Source: Deltaproteobacteria bacterium (lineage in GTDB: Bacteria; Desulfobacterota; Desulfobacteria; Desulfobacterales; B30-G6). From it: a stretch of 47,096 nucleotides of DNA. This document shows positions 31,369 through 40,222 of the stretch, one piece after another (position 1 is the stretch's first letter; every line of letters starts with the position of its first letter). Made by a program: the position numbers and the translations under genes. The stretch spans positions 1-47,096 of the forward strand of contig QMMS01000002.1 of assembly GCA_003647375.1 (NCBI GenBank). Reading direction: 5' to 3'. The notes below the pieces were generated by a model. That model searched no databases. It was given only the letters and a program-made list of their open reading frames with translations, and had not been told where the DNA came from.

Positions 31369-33013
31369 CGGCCACCACACGGTAGACTTCGTCCATGGAA
31401 GTGACATGGCTGATGACTTTACGCAACGCCTGTCTGAACATGAGGCTGGTTCCGGCTTTGACGGCTGCGGCTTCGATGGTGCTCTTGAGAGCTCCCGAGA
31501 AGATCAACTGCTCGATCTCCTTGCCGATTTTGATGACTTCATAAATACCTGTGCGGCCGGAATATCCCGAGTTGTAGCAACGGTCGCAGCCCACAGCCCT
31601 GCGCATTTTTTCGGGGGGTTCCAGGTCGTTCCTGGTAAACGGCTCTTTCATGTCGGAGGGTGTGTCGATCAACTCGGAACATTGCGAGCAGATTTTGCGC
31701 ATCAGGCGCTGTGCCACGATCAACGTCAGAGAGGAAGCTAAAATACTGGTATTGACACCCAGATCGAGTAGGCGGTTGATGGCCGAGGCTGCATCATTGG
31801 TATGCAGGGTCGACAGTACCAGGTGCCCTGTCATGGATGCCTGGAGTGCCAGATCAGCGGTTTCCCGATCCCTGATCTCACCCACCAGAACGATATCCGG
31901 ATCCTGGCGCATGGTGGAGCGCAGGGCATTACTGAAGGTCAGGCCTGCTTTGGGATTGACGGCTGTCTGCCGAACGGTGGGGATGACATATTCGATGGGG
32001 TCTTCGACGGTCATGACATTGACTTCCGGGCTGTTGATGGCCATGAGAGCCGAATAAAGTGTGGTCGTTTTACCGGATCCCGTGGGTCCGGTTGAGACGA
32101 TCAGGCCATAGGGGCGATGGATATTTTTCATAAAGCGTTCGAGGTCTTCGGATTCGAAACCCAGAACCTGGATATCTCCCACCACCTTGCTGTAGGACAA
32201 AAGACGCATGACAACTGTTTCTCCCAGGTGGGTCGGGAATGTCGAGACCCGGATGTCGATCTCGCCGACAGCACCCTGGTATTTAATGCGACCATCATGG
32301 GGGATATTCGGGTTGGAGATATCCATATCCCCCATGATTTTAAAGCGGGTCACCAGACTTTTGCTGAAAGCTTTGGGAAAGAGGTAGTTCTGGTGCAAAA
32401 CGCCATCGATACGGTAATAAACGCGAACCAGGTTGACATCGGGGACCACATGGATATCACTGGCACCGATCACATGGCCTTTTTCGATCAGTCGGTCGGA
32501 AAGTGTGATGATCTGTGTATCTTCGAATTCTTCTTCAAGGGCACTGCTGGTTCGTGTGGCTTTTTCGATGTCATCATCAATGGCTTTGGCGGTCTGATAG
32601 TAGAGCTCGATACTTTTGGTGATCCATTCCTTGGGGGCGATATAAGTGGTGACCTGATGGCTGGTTATCCTGGCAAGTTCGTCTCTGGCAACCACATCAA
32701 AGGGGTTGTTGGTGGCCGCCTTGATGACATCGCCCTCCCTGGCGAATGGGAAGATGTTGTGTTTCAAGACAAACTTCTGGGGAATTTCGGAAAGCAATTG
32801 CTGGTCTATCTGGACCGTTGCTCGGTCCAGCAGTTTGGCGCCACTCTGAACGGCAATGGCCAATTGCAGTTGCTCCTCGGTGAGCCAGTCCAGTCTCAAG
32901 AGTACATCACCCATCATATGACCGGTTTCCCTTGATTCGGCGAGAGCCATCTCAAGCTGATCTTGACCGATAAACCCCATTTCCAGGAGGATGTCTCCCA
33001 AGCGCTTTTTCAT
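31361..33013 (-). CDS. mshE: MSHA assembly ATPase MshE (GspE/PilB family)
   Basis: A 550-residue hexameric ATPase that powers pilin assembly. The N-terminal MshEN region has RLGDILLEMGFIGQDQLEMA and then GDVLLRLDWLTEEQLQLAI, the tandem 24-residue pattern known to bind c-di-GMP in Vibrio MshE; the second copy lacks the leading Arg. The core has Walker A GPTGSGKTT (about 306-314), an Asp-box/Walker B region near RQDPDIVLVGEIRDRETA, and a four-cysteine zinc motif (CSQC...CDRC, about 430-470). I prefer the ATG at 33013, with GAGGTG 6 nt upstream, to a GTG three codons earlier. Regulation of the pilus by c-di-GMP is a reasonable inference. Confidence 0.93.
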   Translation of the reverse strand: MKKRLGDILLEMGFIGQDQLEMALAESRETGHMMGDVLLRLDWLTEEQLQLAIAVQSGAKLLDRATVQIDQQLLSEIPQKFVLKHNIFPFAREGDVIKAATNNPFDVVARDELARITSHQVTTYIAPKEWITKSIELYYQTAKAIDDDIEKATRTSSALEEEFEDTQIITLSDRLIEKGHVIGASDIHVVPDVNLVRVYYRIDGVLHQNYLFPKAFSKSLVTRFKIMGDMDISNPNIPHDGRIKYQGAVGEIDIRVSTFPTHLGETVVMRLLSYSKVVGDIQVLGFESEDLERFMKNIHRPYGLIVSTGPTGSGKTTTLYSALMAINSPEVNVMTVEDPIEYVIPTVRQTAVNPKAGLTFSNALRSTMRQDPDIVLVGEIRDRETADLALQASMTGHLVLSTLHTNDAASAINRLLDLGVNTSILASSLTLIVAQRLMRKICSQCSELIDTPSDMKEPFTRNDLEPPEKMRRAVGCDRCYNSGYSGRTGIYEVIKIGKEIEQLIFSGALKSTIEAAAVKAGTSLMFRQALRKVISHVTSMDEVYRVVADA

Positions 33014-33154
33014 TTGATGCACCTCATATTAAACAATCAAACCTGTTCCCTGATTCAGCGATCGCAAAATTACCAATTCGTTCCCTGCCCGGTTGGAAAA
33101 AAGGGTCCGAGGGGTCAAGTGTTTTTCCAACCCTGGCATTTTATGCCCAGGTAT

Positions 33155-34390
33155 CTACTCGGCCTGCCCGGGTCCTGTCCGTGGAGTTGCCGGAGTCCGG
33201 GTAGTTTTCCGCATAATATATGCTTTTAGTTCTCGCATACGCGTTTCGATCTCACGTCGTTCCGTTGCCGCCAGGGATGTGTTCGTGTCCAGAAAAATCT
33301 GGTAGTGGCCTATGGCCTGGTCGTATTGAGATAGGCTGTCGTATACGATGGCCGTGTTCAGCCGGAGTCTGGGGTTTTCGGGCGCCAGTCTTTCCGCTTT
33401 CCGGTACATGGTAAGGGCCGTTTCAAAGTCTCCCATGCGACTGTAGGCGGCCCCCTTGTGAAACAGAATCTCGAATGTTGGCGCTACATTACTTTTTTCG
33501 GTGCTTTCCAATAAGGTGAGGGCCTCTTCGGGTCTGTCCAGGCCGATCTCCACGACAGCCAGGTTCAATAAAATATCCGGGTTTTCAGGTTCCTGCCGGT
33601 TCAGTTCTTCCAGGATGGTGCGGGCTTCCGTAAACGCACCCATCTGGATATAGGCAGACGACAGGTTAAAGCGGGTCGAACGATGATCGGGATTTCTTTT
33701 CAGTACCGCCTGGTACATCTGGATAGCCAATTCAAGCTTGTTTTGGCGATGGTAACTTAATCCTTTGCGGTAAAAGAGCTCTTCGGCAGGGTCTATCCCG
33801 GTGTTGACGACAGTGACAGCCTGCTCTGCTTGATTCAGGTTTGTATTCCCGGCCGGTTCAGGCTGGGTAATGATCTCTTCAGGCTCGATGACCGGGGGGG
33901 GAACTGTTCTTTTTTGGATCGTTGCTTTCTGCGCTTTTTCAGACAGCGGTTGCTCGGCTTTTTTTAGGGGCGCTGTTGCCGGGGCTGCCTTTTGTACCTC
34001 AGGTTCCGGTGCCGGCGAAGTCGGTTCCATTACCGTTGTTTTGGATGGGGTAACCTGCTTTTCCGGCAGATGGTCGGCGGATATTGCTGTTTCGGATGAC
34101 GCCGGCATACCACTATCCTGACCTGAAAAAACGGGTTTCTCGGGCGGGCTAAAACGTGGTTCTGCCACCAGGGTCGACTGCAGGGCGGGGGTCATTGGTC
34201 GTGAAAGAGACATCATCTCATAAAGATAAAAACCGGCGATGATACAGACAAGCAGAACGATACCAGCGATACCATAGGTCCTGACCCTGCTTCTGGGTTT
34301 CTGTCCGGAATCGTCTTTAAAAAGTTCCGTGCCGGAAGGATGCTTTTTTTCTTTTTTCTTTTTCCGCAAAGCATCATGCATTAGGCTCAT
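33155..34390 (-). CDS. mshN: MSHA biogenesis TPR protein MshN-like
   Basis: A 411-residue protein. It has a basic N-terminus (ALRKKKKEKK), one membrane helix at about 40-59 (TYGIAGIVLLVCIIAGFYLY), a Pro/Glu/Ala-rich linker to about 190, and then at least five TPR-like repeats from about 200 (AEELFYRKGLSYHRQNKLEL onward). MshN-type proteins are thought to scaffold the secretin complex. The ATG at 34390 with AGGTGG upstream is preferred to a GTG at 34399. Its TAG stop opens directly into a hairpin CCTGGGCA-TAAAA-TGCCAGGG, and mshE starts 140 bp further on, so partial termination may set the ratio of the two products. Confidence 0.78.
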   Translation of the reverse strand: MSLMHDALRKKKKEKKHPSGTELFKDDSGQKPRSRVRTYGIAGIVLLVCIIAGFYLYEMMSLSRPMTPALQSTLVAEPRFSPPEKPVFSGQDSGMPASSETAISADHLPEKQVTPSKTTVMEPTSPAPEPEVQKAAPATAPLKKAEQPLSEKAQKATIQKRTVPPPVIEPEEIITQPEPAGNTNLNQAEQAVTVVNTGIDPAEELFYRKGLSYHRQNKLELAIQMYQAVLKRNPDHRSTRFNLSSAYIQMGAFTEARTILEELNRQEPENPDILLNLAVVEIGLDRPEEALTLLESTEKSNVAPTFEILFHKGAAYSRMGDFETALTMYRKAERLAPENPRLRLNTAIVYDSLSQYDQAIGHYQIFLDTNTSLAATERREIETRMRELKAYIMRKTTRTPATPRTGPGQAE

Positions 34391-34423
34391 ATGGTCCACC
34401 TGTGGGTAACATTGGGTTCTATT

Positions 34424-35821
34424 TTATTTTTCAACGTAGCGGTGCTCAATAACCGCGTCATATAGATTATGATCCGTCCTGAACTGTTTGGCTTCCTCTA
34501 AGGTCTTGAAGCTTCCGGTGTATAGACCGTACCACTGGCCTTTTTCTCCCAGATCAACAAATCTCGAGTAGGATTGAATACCGTTTTTACGCAACTGGGT
34601 TGTAGCTTTTTCGACGCGCTGCAGGGTTTTGAAAGACGCCACCCGTATGATATAGGTTTTGTTCCGCTCGTCCGGCGATGATGCCGTTGTTTCCACGGGT
34701 GGTGGTGTTTCGTTTTCAAGCGTGGTTTTGGCCATGTTTTCTTCCAGGGGCGAACCCAGTTGGGATGCCTGTTGTTCGGCCATCGCTACCGGAAGCGGCT
34801 TGGGTTTGGTATCGGGGGTCGATTCTGCCTGCGGAATCGATGCAATAAACCTGGGTGCCATATACCATACAGCCACGACAATGCCTGAATAGACCAGACT
34901 TATCAGCGCCAAGATGAGAAGCCACTTACGTTTGCCTGAAGCAGAGGATATGGCACTTGTATCACCTTCCCATAGGCCTTTAAGTTCTTTGACCGCTTTT
35001 TTGACATGTCCCTGGCTGATTTCATGGGTGTCGGCCACATAGCCGGCTGTGAGGGCATAATCACAGATGCGGTTGATCAGCCTGGGGGTCCCTTTGGATA
35101 TGGAAAAGATACGGCGAATGGCATCCGACTTGAAACGGATATGTCCCTTGTCCCCGGCTACAAACAAGCGCCGGGAAATGTATCCCTCTATTTCGGCCCT
35201 GGACAGGGCATCGAGTCGGCAGGTCAAAGCGACGCGTTGTTTGAGCTGCCTGATTTCAGGTCTGGAAAGCTGTGTCAATAGCTCCGGTTGGCCCACGAGG
35301 AGGATCTGGAGCAGCTTTTCTTTGTCTGTTTCCAAGTTGGACAGCAGTCGCATATCCTCCAGGGAATCGATATGCATTGTCTGGGCATCATCGATAATGA
35401 TGACCACCGGTTTGTCACCATCGTCGGTCAGGAAAAAATTGTTGAGCGCATTGATCAGCTCTTTTTTTGAGGCATCTTTTGGATAGGCAATGTCCAGGTC
35501 GTCCAGAATGCTGGAAATGAGCTCGGTGCCTGAAAGGGAAGGATTGATGATATAGACCGTAGAGGCTTTGTCTTCCAGATTGTCCAGCAGGGATCGGCAG
35601 AGTGTTGTTTTGCCGGTACCGACTTCTCCCACCAGGAGGAGAAAACCCATACGGCTGTTGATACCGTAAAGCAGTTTGTCGATGGCATTTTGATGGGTAA
35701 CGGAATAATAGAGATACTCGGGATCAGGTGTAATGGAAAAGGGTGCTTCATCTAAATTGTAGAAGTCGAGATAAACCCTTTCTCTGGCAACATCAGAAGT
35801 CGAAGGTCTTCCGGTATTCAT
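34424..35821 (-). CDS. mshM: MshM/ExeA-type AAA ATPase with C-terminal SPOR domain
   Basis: A 465-residue protein. The ATPase part starts YNLDEAPFSITPDPEYLYYS (about 21-40, the ExeA/MshM signature), with Walker A GEVGTGKTT (65-73), Walker B VVIIIDDAQ (about 139-147) and a sensor helix to about 270. A membrane helix lies at about 297-319 (KWLLILALISLVYSGIVVAV), then a linker and a SPOR-like domain at about 390-465 (YIIRVASFKTLQRVEKA, GLYTGSFKTLEEA). ExeA relatives bind peptidoglycan to help place a secretin; here a SPOR module, which binds denuded glycan strands, appears to do that job. It is first in the minus arm, 33 bp before mshN, so it is probably cotranscribed. Confidence 0.87.
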   Translation of the reverse strand: MNTGRPSTSDVARERVYLDFYNLDEAPFSITPDPEYLYYSVTHQNAIDKLLYGINSRMGFLLLVGEVGTGKTTLCRSLLDNLEDKASTVYIINPSLSGTELISSILDDLDIAYPKDASKKELINALNNFFLTDDGDKPVVIIIDDAQTMHIDSLEDMRLLSNLETDKEKLLQILLVGQPELLTQLSRPEIRQLKQRVALTCRLDALSRAEIEGYISRRLFVAGDKGHIRFKSDAIRRIFSISKGTPRLINRICDYALTAGYVADTHEISQGHVKKAVKELKGLWEGDTSAISSASGKRKWLLILALISLVYSGIVVAVWYMAPRFIASIPQAESTPDTKPKPLPVAMAEQQASQLGSPLEENMAKTTLENETPPPVETTASSPDERNKTYIIRVASFKTLQRVEKATTQLRKNGIQSYSRFVDLGEKGQWYGLYTGSFKTLEEAKQFRTDHNLYDAVIEHRYVEK

Positions 35822-35874
35822 ATCTCTTGTTACCCATATAATAATTGTGTTGAACTTTCTCTAATTGTGAGCGT

Positions 35875-35903
35875 AAAATATATTAGAAGTAGTTTTAAGT
35901 CAA
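35875..35903 (-). promoter_or_regulatory. Promoter of the mshMNEG arm
   Basis: Minus-strand -35 TTGACT (35903-35898), 17-bp spacer, -10 TATTTT (35880-35875), about 55 bp ahead of the mshM ATG in an A+T-rich stretch. Confidence 0.6.
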
Positions 35904-35964
35904 CCTATTAACCCGGAAGTTTCACGAGCCTGATAGGCATTGGGTATCGGTTTACGGCGGCATT

Positions 35965-37959
35965 ATGAATTCCCAGAAAACCAGCAATTCGACAAGACCC
36001 GAAATTTTGGCTCCGGCAGGAAACAGGGCTTCATTTTTATCAGCCATAGCTGCCGGTGCGGATGCCGTTTATTGCGGCTTGAAACAATTTTCTGCCCGAA
36101 TGGCGGCGCCCAACTTTACGTTTGAAGAGTTGGCAGCCTTGACACGTCTTGCTCATGCCAGGGGAATCAAGGTTTATGTGGCCTTTAACACGCTGGTAAA
36201 GCCCGAAGAACTGGACAGGGCCGAAGCGTTCCTGCATCGATTGAAATACGATGTCAACCCGGATGCGCTGATTGTCCAGGACTTATCCTTGCCGGTACTG
36301 GCGCGAAAGACCGGATTTAAAAAAGAGCTGCATCTTTCTACCCTCACAAACGTGAGTTTTCCTGAGGCTCTCAACCTTGTGCGGCATAACCTTTCTGTGG
36401 ACCGGGTGGTGCTACCCCGAGAACTGAACATCGACGAGATCAAAAGGATGGCAGAAGCGTGCCCGGATGGTTTGGGGCTGGAGGTTTTTATTCATGGAGC
36501 CCTTTGCTACGGTGTTTCCGGAAGGTGTTACTGGAGCAGCTATTTTGGTGGAAGGAGTGGTCTCAGGGGTAGATGCGTCCAACCGTGCAGGCGACGTTAC
36601 CGTGGAGAACATGGCAATGAAAGGTATTTTTCGTGCCAGGACCTGAGTCTGGATGTCCTGGTCAAGGTACTTCTTTCGATTCCGCAGATACGGACCTGGA
36701 AAATCGAGGGCCGAAAAAAGGGGCCCCACTATGTCTACTACACCGTAACCGCCTACAAGATGCTCCGGGACGAAGGCAGCGATCCCAAAAAGAAGCGTGT
36801 CGCCCTGGGACTCCTTGACATGGCGCTAGGACGGGTGTCCACGCATTACGGGTTTTTACCTCAGCGGCCGCAGAATCCCATCGACATATCTGCCCAGACC
36901 GGATCCGGGTTGCTTCTGGGCCATGTCCAGGGTTCTAAACACCAACGCTACCTGGTCCCCCGGGAGGCCCTCATGACAGGCGATGCCCTCAGGATTGGTT
37001 ATGAGGACGACCCCTGGCACGTGGTCAGACGGATGAAGCAATTTGTGCCTGCCAGGGGGCGTTACCATCTGAAGGCACTTTCCCGGGATAGCCGGATAAA
37101 GGGTGCACCTGTTTTTCTGGTGGATCGCCAGGAAGGCCATCTTCGCGATATGATATTACAACTCGAGAAGGAATTGGTCATCGGGGAGCCGTTGAAGCGC
37201 CACACAGAGCGGATTACTACACCCCTGGAAAAGACGCGTCGACCAATCAACCCAAAAGCATCAGTCGTTGATATGCGGGTGAATAGAAGCCCGGTTTCCA
37301 AGAGCAATTCAGGAGAGACCGGTTTTTGGCTGTCACCTGAATCCGTGGCGTCATGTCAAAAAAACCTCGTGAAAAAAATCTGGTGGTGGCTGCCGCCCGT
37401 GCTTTGGCCCGGGGAGGCAAGAGCGCTTCATGAACTGGTTGACCTGGCAGTCCGTTTAGGAGCCGGACGTTTTGTATTGAACATGCCCTGGCAGTCCGTT
37501 TTATTCGAAAGCCGCAGCCGGTTGACCCTCTGGGCAGGACCCTTCTGCAACATCACCAATGGTTTTGCTGTCGAGTCCTTGAAGCGACTGGGGTTTTCGG
37601 GTGCCATCGTCAGTCCTGAACTGGGGAAAAAAGATTATTCGGCGCTTCCCGGACAGAGTATTTTGCCCCTGGGAATTGTGTTGTCCGCCAACTGGCCGTT
37701 GTGCATATCCAGAACGTTGTCGGAACAATTTAAGGAAGGGGCACCGTTTACCAGTCCAAAGGACGAAACAGCATGGGTTGCAAAATATGGAGAGGATTTC
37801 TGGCTGTTTCCCAATTGGAAAGTGGATCTCCGGAAAAAAAGAGAGTTGCTGACGGCGGCGGGCTACACTGTTTTTGTTCACCTGTCTGAACCGGTTCCGG
37901 AAACGGTCAGCATCAAGCAGCGGCCTGGACTCTGGAACTGGAACGTGGGGCTTCAGTAG
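35965..37959 (+). CDS. U32 family peptidase-like/RlhA-type protein
   Basis: A 664-residue U32 protein. The N-terminus PEILAPAGNRASFLSAIAAG (about 12-31) begins the TIM-barrel-like U32 domain. The signature FIHGALCYGVSGRCYWSSYF (about 175-194) is followed by GRCVQPCRRRY, giving four cysteines for an iron-sulfur cluster. The C-terminal half (about 330-664) is more variable. Proteins of this class were once called collagenases. Characterised ones (RlhA, TrhP, UbiU/V) act in RNA or ubiquinone hydroxylation with an Fe-S cluster and prephenate. Which RNA is modified here cannot be told. A terminator-like hairpin follows in repeat R1 at 38182. Confidence 0.85.
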   Translation: MNSQKTSNSTRPEILAPAGNRASFLSAIAAGADAVYCGLKQFSARMAAPNFTFEELAALTRLAHARGIKVYVAFNTLVKPEELDRAEAFLHRLKYDVNPDALIVQDLSLPVLARKTGFKKELHLSTLTNVSFPEALNLVRHNLSVDRVVLPRELNIDEIKRMAEACPDGLGLEVFIHGALCYGVSGRCYWSSYFGGRSGLRGRCVQPCRRRYRGEHGNERYFSCQDLSLDVLVKVLLSIPQIRTWKIEGRKKGPHYVYYTVTAYKMLRDEGSDPKKKRVALGLLDMALGRVSTHYGFLPQRPQNPIDISAQTGSGLLLGHVQGSKHQRYLVPREALMTGDALRIGYEDDPWHVVRRMKQFVPARGRYHLKALSRDSRIKGAPVFLVDRQEGHLRDMILQLEKELVIGEPLKRHTERITTPLEKTRRPINPKASVVDMRVNRSPVSKSNSGETGFWLSPESVASCQKNLVKKIWWWLPPVLWPGEARALHELVDLAVRLGAGRFVLNMPWQSVLFESRSRLTLWAGPFCNITNGFAVESLKRLGFSGAIVSPELGKKDYSALPGQSILPLGIVLSANWPLCISRTLSEQFKEGAPFTSPKDETAWVAKYGEDFWLFPNWKVDLRKKRELLTAAGYTVFVHLSEPVPETVSIKQRPGLWNWNVGLQ

Positions 37960-37980
37960 GGTTCACTGAGTTTTTGTGTT

Positions 37981-38220
37981 CAAATCCGAAATACGAATAT
38001 CGAAATACGAAACAATTTCAAATATCGAAAGCTCAAATGATTCAAACATAGTGCTTGAACATGTATCTCCAAGGTCTTGTTTTGATCATTTGAATTTGGG
38101 TCATTGGGTATTGTTTAGGATTTCGAATTTCGTGCTTCGGATTTAAGTGACTACCGCTATCGGCAAAGCCAAATGTCTCTGACCTGGCCCAAAGGACCAG
38201 GTTTTTAGTAATGGAATAAA
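37981..38220. repeat. Long intergenic repeat R1, copy 2 (inverted)
   Basis: Inverted copy of 11336-11606, without the 39-bp REP-like insertion. It contains the core at 38125-38144 (minus strand). It fills most of the space between the U32 gene and the next gene. Confidence 0.8.
38182..38206 (+). terminator. Intrinsic terminator in R1 after the U32 gene
   Basis: ACCTGGCCC-AAA-GGACCAGGT with one mismatch followed by TTTT. It shares the CCAAAGG centre with hairpins after carB and pepA. Confidence 0.7.
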
Positions 38221-38257
38221 CACAAAACACAAAACACAAAACACCAAACACCAAATA

Positions 38258-38665
38258 TTATTTATTCTTCAGATCAGATTTCAGCTTTTTTTCGAGACCC
38301 GCAAAGAGGTTCTTGCGCTTTTCTTTCTGGTCGGCCTGAATAGAAGCCACTTTCTTTGCGTAGCCTTTGCGGGTAGCCTTGAACTGTTTCAACGCTTCGT
38401 CAAGTTTACTTTCCTGGTCCGACATGGGGATTTCTTCGAGAAGGGTGTGGTCCTTGATAAAGAGACGCATTCCATACGCGCCTTCAACAATTTCGACAAT
38501 CCCCATTTCCACAAGCTTATTGCAGATGAAGTGGCCTTGTTCCAGGGAAAAATCCAGGAGGCTGCAAACCTCTTCGATGGACGGCTGGGCGGATTTTTGA
38601 TAATCCAGAATCCGGATTGCCGAAACAAACAGATGAGAACGATGATAGGTTTTTATGATTTTCAT
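38258..38665 (-). CDS. Hypothetical protein with winged-helix-like N-terminus
   Basis: A 135-residue protein that I cannot name. Residues 1-80 look like a winged helix: HLFVSAIRILDYQKSAQPS, SIEEVCSLLDFSLEQGHFIC and a wing-like IVEIVEGAYGMRLFI. The rest is a Lys/Glu-rich coiled coil (ESKLDEALKQFKATRKGYAK to the end). The ATG at 38665 has AAAGG 8 nt upstream; a longer frame to 38707 is less likely. It is divergent from enolase. A DNA-binding or scaffold role is possible; nothing in the sequence identifies a target. Confidence 0.7.
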   Translation of the reverse strand: MKIIKTYHRSHLFVSAIRILDYQKSAQPSIEEVCSLLDFSLEQGHFICNKLVEMGIVEIVEGAYGMRLFIKDHTLLEEIPMSDQESKLDEALKQFKATRKGYAKKVASIQADQKEKRKNLFAGLEKKLKSDLKNK

Positions 38666-38891
38666 TACATGCCTTTCCTTGACATAGAAATGTAATAAGC
38701 GTAACATTTATATCCGAATAGTCAAGCTTGGATCATATCAAAAAATATGTTCAGAGCGGATTGATCATTGCCGGTATCAGCGAGCAGGGAGAACTATAAA
38801 ATCAAAAACATAACAGATAGTTGTCAATAGTTCATAAAATCGTTACGCAAGTTTATTCCAAAACAATCATTCAAAAGGAAAGAGAGGCTTT

Positions 38892-40169
38892 ATGACTGAA
38901 ATCATCGATGTAATTGCCAGAGAAATACTGGATTCAAGAGGTAATCCTACCGTTGAGGTAGATATCGCCCTGGCCTGCGGCGCTATCGGGCGAGCAGCCG
39001 TTCCGTCCGGTGCATCAACGGGTAAGCGTGAAGCGCTGGAGTTGCGAAACAAACGTTCGAAACGGTATGGTGGAAAAGGTGTGACCAGTGCCGTAAAGAA
39101 TGTCATGAAAACCATCGCACCGGCGATTCACGGTATGGATGCCTCGGACCAGGTAGCGCTCGATTTTACCATGATCGCACTGGATGGCACGACCAATAAA
39201 TCGAAATTGGGTGCAAATGCCATTCTGGGTGTATCCATGGCGGCAACACGGGCAGCGGCCATGGCATACGGGCTTCCTCTCTACCGGTATCTGGGCGGTA
39301 TCAATGCCCGGTATCTGCCTATGCCCATGATGAATATCGTCAATGGCGGTGCTCATGCAGCCAACAATCTGGACATACAGGAATTCATGATTGTTCCTAT
39401 TGGCGCCGGAAACATTGCGCAGGCCGTCCAAATGGGGGCCGAAACGTTTCATGCATTGAAAAAGATTCTGAAAGGAAAAGGTCTGAATACAGCAGTAGGG
39501 GATGAAGGCGGTTTTGCACCGGACCTCGCTTCAAATGAAGAGGCTCTGCAATACATTGTCGATGCCATAGAGACAGCCGGATATCGACCCGGAAAGGACA
39601 TCGGCCTGGCGCTGGATGCGGCTGCCAGCGAGTTTTATGTTAAGAAAAAATATGTTCTGGCATCAGAGAAAAAGAAGCTGACCCCCGATGAGATGATCAC
39701 GTACTATGAGCAATTGGTCGACACGTATCCTATTTTGTCCATCGAAGACGGGCTGGCAGAGCAGGATTGGGCAGGGTGGGAAATTATGACCGACCGGCTG
39801 GAGGGCATGATCCAGATTGTTGGTGATGATATATTTGTGACCAATCCCAAAATACTCGACAAGGGGATTCAGGCGGGTATTGCCAATTCCATATTGATCA
39901 AACTGAACCAGATCGGCACGGTTACGGAAACACTTGATGCGATAGAGATGGCCAAGCAGGCGGGATACACCACGGTCATATCTCACCGCTCCGGGGAGAC
40001 AGAGGATACATTCATATCCGACCTGGTGGTTGGTGTAAACGGAGGCCAGATCAAAACCGGCTCCCTCTCACGAAGCGATCGAATCGCCAAATACAATCAG
40101 CTCATCAGAATTGAAGAAGAGCTTGGCAGTGCTGCATTATTTTCGGACGAAATATTTATTGCCCAGTGA
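38892..40169 (+). CDS. eno: Enolase
   Basis: A 425-residue enolase that interconverts 2-phosphoglycerate and phosphoenolpyruvate. Seen: [12 protein letters not shown] (about 16-27), [14 protein letters not shown] (about 39-52), DEGGFAPDL (about 203-211, catalytic Glu), [11 protein letters not shown] (Mg ligand), SIEDGL (about 284-289), and the signature [17 protein letters not shown] with [12 protein letters not shown] behind it (about 335-375, containing the catalytic Lys and His). Slightly shorter than E. coli enolase but complete. AAGGAAAGAGAGG precedes the ATG. A partial etf-type hairpin motif (AAAATCGTTACGC) lies 55 bp upstream. Confidence 0.97.
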   Translation: MTEIIDVIAREILDSRGNPTVEVDIALACGAIGRAAVPSGASTGKREALELRNKRSKRYGGKGVTSAVKNVMKTIAPAIHGMDASDQVALDFTMIALDGTTNKSKLGANAILGVSMAATRAAAMAYGLPLYRYLGGINARYLPMPMMNIVNGGAHAANNLDIQEFMIVPIGAGNIAQAVQMGAETFHALKKILKGKGLNTAVGDEGGFAPDLASNEEALQYIVDAIETAGYRPGKDIGLALDAAASEFYVKKKYVLASEKKKLTPDEMITYYEQLVDTYPILSIEDGLAEQDWAGWEIMTDRLEGMIQIVGDDIFVTNPKILDKGIQAGIANSILIKLNQIGTVTETLDAIEMAKQAGYTTVISHRSGETEDTFISDLVVGVNGGQIKTGSLSRSDRIAKYNQLIRIEEELGSAALFSDEIFIAQ

Positions 40170-40222
40170 ATCTACCCCTTGCTTACGCACGGGGCATCTT
40201 CTATCTGTATGGGAACCCATTC

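Noticed and set aside
32117..32935. 272-codon open frame on the plus strand inside mshE
   Set aside because: Antisense to the conserved ATPase; composition reflects the reverse strand of a well-defined gene.
38042..38254. 70-codon minus-strand frame after the U32 gene
   Set aside because: It lies within repeat R1, whose other copy does not preserve the frame.
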